The position numbers were made by a program, and so were the translations under genes. Under the pieces are notes generated by a model. That model made no database searches and was not told where the DNA came from. It worked only from the letters and a program-made list of their open reading frames with translations. This document shows, piece after piece, positions 15,284 to 24,463 of a DNA stretch of 33,742 nt (positions are counted from its first letter, which is position 1; each line of letters begins with the position of its first letter). Source of the DNA: WLNJ01 sp037131165 (GTDB taxonomy: Bacteria; Actinomycetota; Thermoleophilia; Solirubrobacterales; Solirubrobacteraceae); the NCBI GenBank assembly GCA_037131165.1, contig JBAXRO010000016.1:1-33742 (forward strand), given 5' to 3'.

Positions 15284-17242
15284 GTGAAATCGAAGTGGTC
15301 GCGCACCTCAACCTGGGTCGCAGCAGCACTCACGGTCATCGGACTCGCCAGCGCGGCCCCCAACGCCTCGGCGGTGATCCCTGCCGCCCAGGTGATCGAT
15401 GGTCCGAGCGCCGACCTGCGTGAAGTCGGCGGAGTCGCAATGGCCGCAGACGGCACGGGAGGGATGGTCTACCGCAAGCTGGTCTCCGGAAGGTCGCACA
15501 TCTTCGCTGCGCAATTCGTAGACGGCAAATGGAGTGAGGCCCAACGGGTCGACGTCGGGGCCAACCAGCAGTTCGATTCGAGCTGGCCGGCGATCGCGGC
15601 AGGCAACGACGGGAGGCTCGTGGTCGTCTGGGTTCAGGAGTTCGGCGCCAGCGATCGGATGTTCTCCGCCGCGCTCCAACCGGGGTCGGAACGGTTCGAG
15701 GATCCGGTTCCGGTCGATCTCGCAGTCGGCGACGCGGCTCTCGGGACCTACCCGCAGGTGTCGATGTCGGCCAGCGGCCAGGCCTTCGTCACCTACAGGG
15801 TCGTCACCGATTCGGTGGCTGTCACCGCCCCTCCCGGCAATGTCTACGCCGAGTACAGGGTGGCGAGGTTCGGCGGCCAGTACTGGAGCGGTATCGGCAC
15901 TACGCTCAATCGCAACCCGGCTTCCGCCAGCCCGAAGCCCAGCGCCTTCAACCGCCCGAGGATCGGGATCGATCAAGCCGGCAACGCTGTCGCTGCCTGG
16001 CAGGAGCTCGACGACGACTTCGTTCCGAGGGTCTACGCCCGGCGGATCTTCGGGGCCGGCGTCGGCCTCGCTCGTCAGGTCAGTCCATCCAAGATCGACG
16101 GCAAGCCGGTGAGCGCTGCAGCGGACCGGTTCGACCTCTCGGTCGGCCGCAACGGCGAAGCGGCAATCGTCTGGCGTCAGAACCCGTCGGCCCGGTCGGG
16201 CTTCACCCGCCAGCGGATCTTCGTCGCTCTCTCCGGAGACATGTACTCCACTCAGGCTGCCACCTTCGGCTCGCCGACTCCGGCCGACGGCGGAGGCAGC
16301 GACGGGCCACGGGAGGGGGTCGGTGGAATCTCCGTCTCGGTCGCGGGACCGATCGCAAGCGTGACTTTCGGACTTGGGTCGAACGCTACCCGGGTCGTTA
16401 CGGCCTACGACGGGGCGAGCGACCCGGTCCTCCCGCTCGACGACGGAGTCGGCCTTACCGCGGCACCCTCCTCGATCGGGCTGCTCACTGCGGAAGGCGC
16501 CTCAGCCTGGCTCTGGAGGCGAGCCACCACCGAGCGCAACAGCCTCACCTTGGTCGAGCGGACGATCGACGGTGAGCGAGTCGTCCGTTCGCTCTTCACG
16601 GCGAGTCCCGGCGCGATCGACGGCATCTCGATGGCCGGTTCCGGCATCGGTGACGCGCTCGTCGGGTTTGCCCAAGGAGTGGGACCGAGGCGCAGGGTGG
16701 CAGCGGCGTGGATCGACTCGCCGCCACTGGCGGTCAACGTCCAGACCCCGATCGACGCGGTGCGCACCAAGACGGTTCCGCTCGCTTGGGATCGGGCGCG
16801 ACACGCGATCGGCGGCGTCACCTATTCGGTCGAGGTGGATGGCGAAGTCGTCGTCTCCGATCTCAAGGTGAACCAATGGAGCCTGCCCGCCGCCGGCCTC
16901 TCGAACGGCAGGCACTCCGTTGCGGTGACGGTCACCGATTCGGCGGGCCAGTCGGCGACCGGGCCTGCCGGGAGCTTCCGCATCGACCGGCTCGCCCCCG
17001 CTGCCAGGGTCGCAACGAGCGGCAGGACGGTCAGCGTCAAGGTGAGCGACATCCCCTCGAGGTTCGGTGCCGGTCTCGACCTCTCCCGGGTGGCCGTCTC
17101 GTTCGGGGACGGCAGGAGGGCCGCGGGAGTCTCATCGGCAAGCCACCGCTACGCGAAGGCCGGCCGCTACCGAGTGGCCGTCAGCGCGTCGGATCTGCTC
17201 GGCAACTCGACGACCACGGTGCGGTCGGTGAGCGTGCGATGA
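15284..17242 (+). CDS. Secreted beta-propeller protein with C-terminal Ig and PKD domains
   Basis: A 652-aa exported protein. The signal peptide occupies residues 1-30 (KSKWSR, hydrophobic core, NASA). About 30-480 consists of repeated four-strand blades with motifs such as VVVWVQEF, AVAAWQELDD and AAIVWRQ, as in beta-propellers of the sialidase/NHL type. An Ig/FN3-like module follows (about 480-575), then a PKD-like domain with VSFGDG and HRYAKAGRYRVAVSASDLLGN. GTG 15284 was preferred to upstream TTG 15242 because the promoter -35 lies between them. Its stop overlaps the next start by 4 bp (ATGA). No catalytic residues are recognised; a binding or scaffold role on the cell surface is most likely. 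Confidence 0.7.
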   Translation: MKSKWSRTSTWVAAALTVIGLASAAPNASAVIPAAQVIDGPSADLREVGGVAMAADGTGGMVYRKLVSGRSHIFAAQFVDGKWSEAQRVDVGANQQFDSSWPAIAAGNDGRLVVVWVQEFGASDRMFSAALQPGSERFEDPVPVDLAVGDAALGTYPQVSMSASGQAFVTYRVVTDSVAVTAPPGNVYAEYRVARFGGQYWSGIGTTLNRNPASASPKPSAFNRPRIGIDQAGNAVAAWQELDDDFVPRVYARRIFGAGVGLARQVSPSKIDGKPVSAAADRFDLSVGRNGEAAIVWRQNPSARSGFTRQRIFVALSGDMYSTQAATFGSPTPADGGGSDGPREGVGGISVSVAGPIASVTFGLGSNATRVVTAYDGASDPVLPLDDGVGLTAAPSSIGLLTAEGASAWLWRRATTERNSLTLVERTIDGERVVRSLFTASPGAIDGISMAGSGIGDALVGFAQGVGPRRRVAAAWIDSPPLAVNVQTPIDAVRTKTVPLAWDRARHAIGGVTYSVEVDGEVVVSDLKVNQWSLPAAGLSNGRHSVAVTVTDSAGQSATGPAGSFRIDRLAPAARVATSGRTVSVKVSDIPSRFGAGLDLSRVAVSFGDGRRAAGVSSASHRYAKAGRYRVAVSASDLLGNSTTTVRSVSVR

Positions 17243-19212
17243 AGGCGAATCGCCTCGTCCTCGCCTTCTGCGCGGCGGTCGTCTTGCTGGCCCCGGCGTC
17301 GGCATCGGCCTACGTGGAGCCCGGCGCCTCCCTGGTCTCAGCCTCGCTCGCCGCAGGTGAGCAGGCCGACGACGGCACTTCGCAGGTGACCCTGTCCGAC
17401 GACGGTCGGTACGCGTTCTTCGCGACGACGGCCCGCAACCTGCTGGCTCAGGGATCGACCGTGTCACCGCAACCGATCGATTCCGACCGGTACGCAGCCG
17501 GCGGCCTCTTCAGGCGCCTCCTGTCGAACGGCTCGCTTCAGCTCGTCGCTCCCGGCGACCTGATGGCGCGAAACGCACCCGGCACCGCCCTCCTGCGAGG
17601 AGCGCTCAACGCTTCGTCGAGCTCGGACGGCAGGTACGTCGCCTTCTCGACCGGGTGGCCGCTGGTGGCCGGCGACGTGAACAAGGCAGTCGACGTCTAC
17701 GTTCGCGACATGGAGATCCCGATCGACCAGCCGGGAGCGTTCGATCTCGTGTCAGCCCGGGACGGCGGCTCCGATCCGGCCACTTGGGCGACTCCCTTCT
17801 CGGACCGACCGGGCCGCAACCCCGGCGCGGACGTGACCCTCGGTCACGCGATCTCCGACGACGGCAACCGCGTCGTCTTCAAGACCGATGCCGTCGGGGA
17901 CCTTCCCGCCGCCGAGCCGGAAGCGACGCCGAAGGGCCAGGTCCTGATGCGTGACCGGTCGGCCAAGTCCACGGCCCTGGTCGCGACAGCACTCGACGGG
18001 GGTGGACCGATCGGCGTCACCGAGTTCGGGCCCGACCCCTTCAACCTCGCTCGTTCGCCGTCGATCAGCGGTGACGGGACCAGTGTGGCGTGGGTCGGTC
18101 GCAACGCACCCTCGCAGGTCCCGCTGCTGGTCGGCGAGTCGCTCGATCCCAAACAGGACTACATCTTGTTCAGGAAGGTCTCGGGCAGCGGAGCGGGCGA
18201 CACCCGCAGACTCCTTACGACGGTCGATCCCGACGATGCCGACTGCCCCGCCGGCTTCGTCACGATTCCTGACTTCTACGTGACCGGTCCGTGTTACGGA
18301 CCGCTCGGCGAGCCCGAGGATCGCTACGGAGGCCTGAATGCGATGGTCCCGTCGCTCAACCGTGACGGCACCTCGGCCCTGCTGACCACCAACGCCGCCA
18401 CCCGCAACCAGCTCGGGCAGGGGGTTTCGGCAGATGCCTGGGTCGTCGGGACCGCTCCCGGGCAGAGCCGCAAGGCGGTGTCACTCGAGCTGACGCGCGA
18501 CTCGTCCCAGAGCTACGCCGGCGATCCGATCGAGGGCGCAACGATGTCGGAGGACGGTCGCTGGGTCCTGCTCGTGACGAAGCGGTCGGTATTCAGCCTG
18601 CCGACTCTGGCACCGCTCGGCTCGGCTCGGCAGGAGCCGACCATCGCCGAGTTGCAGCTGGTGGACCTCAAGGAGCGCACCATCGAGCGGATCCTCCGCT
18701 CGCCCCAGGGCAACGACACCGACGGCAACGTCATCGGAGCGCCTGCGATCAGCTCCGATGGCGGAGTGATCGGGTTCCTGTCGAATGCGACCAACCTGTT
18801 CATCGGCGATGCCAACCAGCAGACGGACGCCTTCACGGTCCTGCGGACCGATCCGCCCGACGACCGGCCCCCGGTCGATCCCGAGCCCAAGCCGTTGACG
18901 GCGTCCGCGAACCCGTCGCGCTCCGGGGCGGTCGCCTTCCCTGTGTCCCTGCCGGCTGCGGGTTCGCTTTCGATCCGCTTGATCGGCCGCATTCCAGCGT
19001 CGGGGCGCAGGCCCGCCCGGGATGCGGTCGTCGGGACGGCGTTCACTTGGGTCACTCGCGCTTCCAACCGAACGGTCACCGTCAAGGTGGCCCCGGCGTG
19101 GCGGGGTACCTTGAAGTCGCTCAAGCGGATCCGAACGAAGGTCAAGCTTCGCTTCACCGATCTCGACGGGACTCCCTACTTCAGGGATCTCGACTTGGTG
19201 CTGCGGGGCTGA
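17239..19212 (+). CDS. Secreted TolB/WD40-like beta-propeller protein
   Basis: A 657-aa exported protein with a signal peptide (MKANRLVLAF, cleaved near ASASAY). Blades of the PD40/TolB type recur through the first 530 residues: LSDDGRYAFFATTARNLL, SSDGRYVAFSTG, ISDDGNRVVFKTDA, ISGDGTSVAWVG, MSEDGRWVLLVT and ISSDGGVIGFLSNATNLF. A proline-rich linker and a beta-rich C-terminal domain (about 550-657) end the protein. It is translationally coupled (ATGA) to the preceding propeller gene, so the two are probably made in equal amounts and may act together outside the cell. No enzyme motif is visible. A hairpin follows the stop. Confidence 0.75.
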   Translation: MKANRLVLAFCAAVVLLAPASASAYVEPGASLVSASLAAGEQADDGTSQVTLSDDGRYAFFATTARNLLAQGSTVSPQPIDSDRYAAGGLFRRLLSNGSLQLVAPGDLMARNAPGTALLRGALNASSSSDGRYVAFSTGWPLVAGDVNKAVDVYVRDMEIPIDQPGAFDLVSARDGGSDPATWATPFSDRPGRNPGADVTLGHAISDDGNRVVFKTDAVGDLPAAEPEATPKGQVLMRDRSAKSTALVATALDGGGPIGVTEFGPDPFNLARSPSISGDGTSVAWVGRNAPSQVPLLVGESLDPKQDYILFRKVSGSGAGDTRRLLTTVDPDDADCPAGFVTIPDFYVTGPCYGPLGEPEDRYGGLNAMVPSLNRDGTSALLTTNAATRNQLGQGVSADAWVVGTAPGQSRKAVSLELTRDSSQSYAGDPIEGATMSEDGRWVLLVTKRSVFSLPTLAPLGSARQEPTIAELQLVDLKERTIERILRSPQGNDTDGNVIGAPAISSDGGVIGFLSNATNLFIGDANQQTDAFTVLRTDPPDDRPPVDPEPKPLTASANPSRSGAVAFPVSLPAAGSLSIRLIGRIPASGRRPARDAVVGTAFTWVTRASNRTVTVKVAPAWRGTLKSLKRIRTKVKLRFTDLDGTPYFRDLDLVLRG

Positions 19213-19234
19213 GGCCCCGATTCGCGCTGGGGCC
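19213..19234 (+). terminator. Hairpin after the propeller operon
   Basis: GGCCCC (19213-19218) pairs with GGGGCC (19229-19234) around a 10-nt loop directly after the stop codon. There is no T run, so its terminator role is uncertain. Confidence 0.4.
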
Positions 19235-19268
19235 CGGGCTCGATCCGGCCCGACCTTGCGGGCGACCT

Positions 19269-19312
19269 GTTACCGCAGGGTTTCCCACTTGTTTACATCC
19301 TGTGTACAGAGT
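19269..19312 (+). promoter_or_regulatory. PHO-box-like array, four tandem 11-bp repeats
   Basis: Consecutive 11-mers start at 19269, 19280, 19291 and 19302 and read GTTACCGCAGG, GTTTCCCACTT, GTTTACATCCT and GTGTACAGAGT. All begin GTT or GTG followed by a TAC/TCC core, at exact helical-turn spacing. Direct 11-bp repeats of this type (GTTCACC core in streptomycetes) bind PhoP/PhoB-type regulators. The array lies 102 bp before a PstS-like gene, which supports phosphate control. A second array precedes the other pstS gene. Confidence 0.6.
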
Positions 19313-19334
19313 TGCGAGGCCAGTCCCGCCCCCC

Positions 19335-19349
19335 TACCTTGCTCCTGTC
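19335..19349 (+). promoter_or_regulatory. Candidate -10 region of the PstS-like gene
   Basis: TACCTT (19335-19340) fits TAnnnT; with the nine following bases it is identical to 7839-7853. Transcription would start near 19347, about 68 nt before the GTG start. It lies 22 bp after the PHO-like array, somewhat farther than usual. Confidence 0.35.
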
Positions 19350-19414
19350 GGGCTCCGTGGATCGGCAGCCTGCACGACTGAATCGAAGACCAAACCAGAC
19401 GAAAGGCAACATCG

Positions 19415-22318
19415 GTGTTCAACACTGCTTCCATCACCAGGCCTCGCCTCGGGAAGTCGATCATCGCAGCGGGCGCAGTTTCGCTCGTCGCCGCGTTCGG
19501 CATGCTCGGTGCGGGTGCCGGAAGCGCGAACGCAGCCGGATTCACGACCGCGCAGTGCAACGGGTCGGCGATCATCGGCGGCGGCGCTTCCTTCCCCAAC
19601 TCAGCTCACACCAACGCGTACATCGCACTCGGCTGGCCCGAGAAGTGCGGCAGCTCGGCGCCCAGCGTCACCTACCGCTCCTCAGGTTCCGGCTGCGGCA
19701 TGCAGTTGATGGGTCGCAACAACAGCTCCTGCTCAACGTTCTCTCCCTACCAGGGCACCTCGTTGGCAACCAACACCGATGGAGCCAACTCGCGCGCGCA
19801 GACCGAGCGCTTCGGTCAGTCGGACGATCCGCTGTCCTCCAGCAACATCAGCCAGATCAACGCCGGTACGACGGCGCCTGGCGACGAGGGCAAGATCATC
19901 CAGATCCCGAACGCTCTCGGCGCGATCGCGGTCGTCGTCAACACCCCTGACGGGTGCACGATCTTCCAGAAGCCGGGCAGCACCGACATCATGTCGACTG
20001 ACGCCGACACCACGAACAGGGGCTTCACTGCAGCGCAGCAGGCTCAGATCTCGAACTTCGGTTCGGGCAACGCCGGCACCGCGCGCCTGCAGTTGACGCG
20101 GAGCCAGATCGAGGGCATCTACCGCCGTTCGGCCGGTTACCGGACTTGGGGCGACATCGTGCCGTGGATCAACGACGGCAACGGCACCGCAAGCCAGGCC
20201 AACGACACCCGTTGCGTCAACTTCCCGATCATCCGCGTCAAGCGTGCGGACGACTCGGGCTCGACCTACGCGTTCAAGGACTTCCTCAACGCGATCAACG
20301 GCAGCGGCAGCTGGAAGAGCACCTACGGCAGCGGCAACCAGAAGTGGCCGAACGCCGCGGACCTCGTCACCTTCGACTACAACAACGACAGTGACACCAC
20401 CGATTCCGTCGCCAACTGCGCGGCCCAGGGCAGCAACACCGGCACCGACTACGACGCCGATCGCACCCTCTGGAACACCACCAACGGCACGACGTACCTC
20501 ACCACGGGGATCGGTTGCGTCGAGGCGAACGTCCCGACGCTGCAGACCAGCGCTGCCGGAACGCCCGGTGGCGGCGGCGCGCTGATCGACAAGGTGAACG
20601 ACTTCGACGGCTCGATCGGCTACGGCGTCCTCGCCGATGCCCGCGCCCGCAAGACGCAGGCGTTCGAGCGTCAGGCGAGCGGCCTGAGCGTCACCTCGGT
20701 CGGCACCAACGACGACAAGTACTGGGTCAGGCTGCAGACCAAGAAGTCGGGCGGCACCTCGCCGGACGGAACGGGCGGCAGCACCTTCGCCGATCCGTCG
20801 ATCGGCAACGGCTACCAGTCCGGTGGCGCACGCGGCTCGAACTGCTCGGCCGCTGTGGTCAAGAAGGGCAGCTCGGACCTCGTCCTGGCCGACCTCTACG
20901 CCGACACCACCTCGGTGACGGCAGTTGACAGCTCGGACACCGGTTACCCGGACTGCACCCTCTCGTTCGCGCTGGTGTGGGAGGATTACTTCTCCCCCTA
21001 CGCGCTGAACATCGGGGCCGCCGGTGACCCGGCAGCAGCGAAGATAGCCGAGGAGAAGAAGGCCCGCACAGTGGTCGACTACCTCCGCGCAGCCGTCAAC
21101 GAGGGCCAGGGCTACGTGGCCGGTTACGACTACGCCCCGCTGCCCAGCAACATCAAGACGCTCGCAAACGCCGCCATCGACAAGGTGACGTTCGACGGCT
21201 ACGCCGACACCTCGGCGCCGCTGGCGCCCGAAGTGACGGGTGCTCCGAACGGTTCCACCTCGCTGACGTCGGCGACGCTCACGGTCACCCCGGCCGAGGC
21301 AGGCGGGACCGTTGAGTACAAGGTCAACGACGGTGCGTACCAGGCTCTCCCGATCGTCTCGGGCACTGGCACGATCTCGCTGACCAGCCTCACCGTTGGT
21401 CCGTACGTCGTATCCGTGCGCCAGACCGACGCCTCCGGCAATGTCGGCGCCGTCAAGACGGTGACCTGGTCGGTCGGACTGGTCAGCCCGCCGCAGCTCT
21501 CCGGGGCTCCGAGCGGCTCGACCCGCAGCACGACCGCGACGATCACGATCAGCGGCTCTCTCGGGCAGACGTTCAAGTGCTCGGTCGACGGTGCCTCTTA
21601 CACCACCTGCACCTCGCCGCTGAGCCTCACCGGGCTCGAAGTGGGACTGCACACGGTGAGCGTCAAGGCAGTGGACGGCAGCGACAACGAGAGTGGCGCG
21701 ACCACCGTCTCCTGGACGGTGACCAAGCCAGCCGCTCCGACCGTGACTGTCAACCCGACGGGTAACGTCGCCAACGGTCAGGCATCCATCATCACCTTCA
21801 GCGGTGAGAGTGGATCGACCTACACCTGCTCGATCGATGGTGGCGCCTATGGCTCCTGCACCAGCGGCTTGAGTGTCGCCAACACGGTGCTCGGGAACCA
21901 CTCGGTTGCCGTCAAGCAGACCAACGGCGGCCAGACCAGCGACGCGGCGACGCGCAGCTGGGTTGTGGTTCCGGACAACCGGATCACGGTCACCAGCATC
22001 ACGTGGTCGAAGTCGAGCAAGTCGGTGACCGTCAAGGTCAGGGTCCCGAGCGGTGGCGGCGCGATCGTTGCCAACGCCCGCTGGACCAAGAACGGCGTCT
22101 CGACGCTCTTCGCTTCGCCGAAGAACGTCACCGTGGCCAAGACGGCTACGACCGCGACGATCACGTTCCCGGCCAGCGCCGCGATGAAGACCGCGGTCAA
22201 CGGCGCCGGCACCACCGGCATCCCGGTGTCGGTCCAGCTCAGCTTCACACCGCCCTCCGCGGGTGGCGTGACCGCTGTCGCAGGTACCGCTACCACGACG
22301 GTGGCGGCCAAGAAGTAA
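19415..22318 (+). CDS. PstS-like phosphate-binding protein fused to Ig-like repeats
   Basis: A 967-aa exported protein. A signal peptide (1-41, ending SANAA) precedes a periplasmic-binding-protein domain of the PstS type (about 50-590): AIIGGGASFPNS, SVTYRSSGSGCGMQLM, FGQSDDPLSSSNI, IPNALGAIAVVVNTP and LTRSQIEGIYRRSAGYRTWGDI all match the family. This domain is larger than a normal PstS (about 330 aa) through Asn/Gly/Thr-rich insertions. Three Ig-like modules follow (about 598-690, 691-772, 773-854); the second and third carry the CSVDGxxYxxC pattern. A separate beta-rich domain ends the protein. The GTG start has AAAGG 10 bp upstream. A PHO-like array precedes it. It probably displays phosphate-binding activity at the cell surface. 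Confidence 0.8.
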   Translation: MFNTASITRPRLGKSIIAAGAVSLVAAFGMLGAGAGSANAAGFTTAQCNGSAIIGGGASFPNSAHTNAYIALGWPEKCGSSAPSVTYRSSGSGCGMQLMGRNNSSCSTFSPYQGTSLATNTDGANSRAQTERFGQSDDPLSSSNISQINAGTTAPGDEGKIIQIPNALGAIAVVVNTPDGCTIFQKPGSTDIMSTDADTTNRGFTAAQQAQISNFGSGNAGTARLQLTRSQIEGIYRRSAGYRTWGDIVPWINDGNGTASQANDTRCVNFPIIRVKRADDSGSTYAFKDFLNAINGSGSWKSTYGSGNQKWPNAADLVTFDYNNDSDTTDSVANCAAQGSNTGTDYDADRTLWNTTNGTTYLTTGIGCVEANVPTLQTSAAGTPGGGGALIDKVNDFDGSIGYGVLADARARKTQAFERQASGLSVTSVGTNDDKYWVRLQTKKSGGTSPDGTGGSTFADPSIGNGYQSGGARGSNCSAAVVKKGSSDLVLADLYADTTSVTAVDSSDTGYPDCTLSFALVWEDYFSPYALNIGAAGDPAAAKIAEEKKARTVVDYLRAAVNEGQGYVAGYDYAPLPSNIKTLANAAIDKVTFDGYADTSAPLAPEVTGAPNGSTSLTSATLTVTPAEAGGTVEYKVNDGAYQALPIVSGTGTISLTSLTVGPYVVSVRQTDASGNVGAVKTVTWSVGLVSPPQLSGAPSGSTRSTTATITISGSLGQTFKCSVDGASYTTCTSPLSLTGLEVGLHTVSVKAVDGSDNESGATTVSWTVTKPAAPTVTVNPTGNVANGQASIITFSGESGSTYTCSIDGGAYGSCTSGLSVANTVLGNHSVAVKQTNGGQTSDAATRSWVVVPDNRITVTSITWSKSSKSVTVKVRVPSGGGAIVANARWTKNGVSTLFASPKNVTVAKTATTATITFPASAAMKTAVNGAGTTGIPVSVQLSFTPPSAGGVTAVAGTATTTVAAKK

Positions 22319-22352
22319 CCGTGGCCTCACTGAGGCAAATGGCCTAACCTTC

Positions 22353-22393
22353 GGGGCGGTCGGACCGGATACGGATTCCGGACCGGCCGCCCC
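22353..22393 (+). terminator. Long hairpin between the PstS-like gene and ftsH
   Basis: GGGGCGGTCGGACCGGA (22353-22369) pairs with the segment ending in GGCCGCCCC at 22393: 17 positions with one G-U and one A-A mismatch around a 7-nt loop. Only a weak GTTTGG follows. It could end the pstS-like mRNA, stabilise its 3' end, or limit read-through into ftsH. Confidence 0.65.
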
Positions 22394-22452
22394 GTCGGCT
22401 GTTTGGCCGTCGTCACAAAACCGAACCAAGAGAAGGAACCCTCCCCCAACAA

Positions 22453-24456
22453 ATGAGCTCCAAGCCGAAGCGCTCCAAGATCGAGGAACAGCAGGCCCTG
22501 TCCTACCGCATCCGTCAGCGGTCCAAGGAAATCGGCCTGGGCATCCTCAAGGTCGCCTTCAAGGACCCGCTTGCCATCTTCCTGCTGCTGGCTGCGATTG
22601 GCTTGTTCATAACTTTCTTCAACCTGCTCGGAAGCATCGCTCCCGAGTCACCTGGAACTCAGGTCAACCTGACGCAGGTCAGCGCTCTCGCCCAGAAGAA
22701 GCAGATCGCCTCGACGACCTACCTCGACTACGACTCGAGGCTCGTGCTCGTCAAGCGCAAGGGTGGTGAGGCCGTGTGGGCAGCGGTGCCGACCCAGGGG
22801 GCCAACGTTGGAACCCTGCTGCAGTCGTTGCAGAAGCAGGGATCGACAATCGAGATCGACCAGCAGGCGAGCAAACCGATCAGGGTCCTGCTCGTCCAGT
22901 TCCTGCTCCCGATCCTGCTGCTCGTGACCCTCTTCATGTTCTTCATGAGGCTCAGCAATGACGAGGATGGCGGCGGTATCGCTTCCTTCTCGAAGTTCGC
23001 CGGAGGCCGCAAGAAGAAGGGGTCTCAGGGCGGGATCACGTTCGACGACGTGGCCGGTAATCCCGAGGCGCTCGCCGAGCTCAAGGAGATCCGCGACTTC
23101 CTCGCCGATCCCTCCAAGTACTCGGACCTCGGGGCAAGCGCTCCCAAGGGGGTTCTGCTGGTCGGTCCTCCCGGCACCGGCAAGACGCTTCTGGCCCGAG
23201 CTGTGGCCGGCGAGGCCGACGCCAACTTCTTCACGATGTCCGGCTCCGAATTCGTCGAGTCCCTCGTCGGGGTCGGCGCTGCCAGAGTCCGGGATCTCTT
23301 CCGCCAGGCGCGCCGCGCCGCACCGGCGATCATCTTCATCGACGAGCTCGACGCCGCCGGCCGAAAGCGCGGTGCGGGCGTCGGTCAGGGCAACGACGAG
23401 CGTGAGCAGACGCTCAATCAGATGCTCGTCGAGATGGATGGATTCGGCGGCGACGCAGGGATCGTCGTGATGGGCGCGACCAACAGGCCCGACATCCTCG
23501 ACCCGGCGCTGCTGCGGCCGGGCCGGTTCGACCGCCAAGTGACCGTGGACGTGCCCGATGTCTACGGCAGGGCGGAGATCCTCGGTCTTTACGTCAAGGG
23601 CAAGCCATTGGCCAGCGACGTCGACATCAAGCAGGTCGCAAAGCTCTGCCCGGGGTTCTCGGGAGCCGAGTTGGCCAACGTCGTCAACGAGGCAGCACTT
23701 CTCACCGTAAGGGAGGGCCGGGTGGAGATCGACCAAGCCACTCTCGAGGAGGGCATCGAGCGTGTCGTCGCCGGCCCGGCAAAGAAGACGCACATCCTTT
23801 CCTCCGACGAGCAATGGGTCATCGCGATCCATGAGGCTGCCCATGCCGTCGTGGCCAAGGCGATCGGCCAGTCGACGTCAGTGCAGAAGGTCTCAATCGT
23901 CGCGAGGGGTCGCTCGCTGGGAACCGCAGCGCACATGCTGAGCGACCGCGACCAGGTGATCCGCCGCAAGAGTGATCTCAAGCGCGAGCTGGTGGCCGTG
24001 TTGGCCGGCGCGACGGCGGAGAAGATCGAGTTTGGCGGGTACTCGACCTCGGTGCACGACGACCTCCACGCGGCAACGAATCTCGCCCGGAGCATGGTGG
24101 CCAGCTTCGGCATGTCGGACGCACTCGGGCCGGTCACGGTCGGCGAAAAGATGGGCGAGGTGTTCCTCGGGGCGCAGATGCAGGAGCTCGGATCGATCGG
24201 ACCATCGACTCTGGACCTGATCGACCGGGAGGTCGAGGCGCTCGTAACCGATGCTGCCGCTGCCGCCCGAAAGGTGCTGGAAGCCAATTGGGAGGTTGTC
24301 CTCGAGGCTGCCGAAGCGCTGATCGAACATGAGTCCCTGACGGGAGTTGCATTGGAGGCGGTTCTCTCGACCACTCGGGAGATCAGGGTCGGCGATGATG
24401 GTGACGGCGGCGTTGGTCCGGACGCACCGCGGCCGGGGGCCCACTCCGGGAGTTGA
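22453..24456 (+). CDS. ftsH: FtsH ATP-dependent zinc metalloprotease
   Basis: A 667-aa membrane-anchored AAA protease. TM1 (about 40-62), an extracytoplasmic domain (63-142), TM2 (143-166), then the AAA module: Walker A GPPGTGKT (238-245), pore loop MSGSEFVESLVGVGAARVRDLF, Walker B IIFIDELDA (293-301), and the second region of homology NRPDILDPALLRPGRFDRQ. The peptidase has HEAAH (460-464; most FtsH proteins have HEAGH) with the third zinc ligand in STSVHDDLHAAT. It degrades membrane and short-lived cytosolic proteins. Seven bases separate it from the next gene and the two downstream genes overlap, so it heads an operon of giant exported proteins. Actinobacteria of this type often carry several ftsH copies; this is probably a specialised paralogue. 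Confidence 0.95.
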   Translation: MSSKPKRSKIEEQQALSYRIRQRSKEIGLGILKVAFKDPLAIFLLLAAIGLFITFFNLLGSIAPESPGTQVNLTQVSALAQKKQIASTTYLDYDSRLVLVKRKGGEAVWAAVPTQGANVGTLLQSLQKQGSTIEIDQQASKPIRVLLVQFLLPILLLVTLFMFFMRLSNDEDGGGIASFSKFAGGRKKKGSQGGITFDDVAGNPEALAELKEIRDFLADPSKYSDLGASAPKGVLLVGPPGTGKTLLARAVAGEADANFFTMSGSEFVESLVGVGAARVRDLFRQARRAAPAIIFIDELDAAGRKRGAGVGQGNDEREQTLNQMLVEMDGFGGDAGIVVMGATNRPDILDPALLRPGRFDRQVTVDVPDVYGRAEILGLYVKGKPLASDVDIKQVAKLCPGFSGAELANVVNEAALLTVREGRVEIDQATLEEGIERVVAGPAKKTHILSSDEQWVIAIHEAAHAVVAKAIGQSTSVQKVSIVARGRSLGTAAHMLSDRDQVIRRKSDLKRELVAVLAGATAEKIEFGGYSTSVHDDLHAATNLARSMVASFGMSDALGPVTVGEKMGEVFLGAQMQELGSIGPSTLDLIDREVEALVTDAAAAARKVLEANWEVVLEAAEALIEHESLTGVALEAVLSTTREIRVGDDGDGGVGPDAPRPGAHSGS

Positions 24457-24463
24457 CAAGCCG

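Noticed and set aside
19733..22429. 898-codon minus-strand frame
   Set aside because: Antisense to the PstS-Ig gene; low-complexity Arg/Ala/Gly composition and no recognisable motif.
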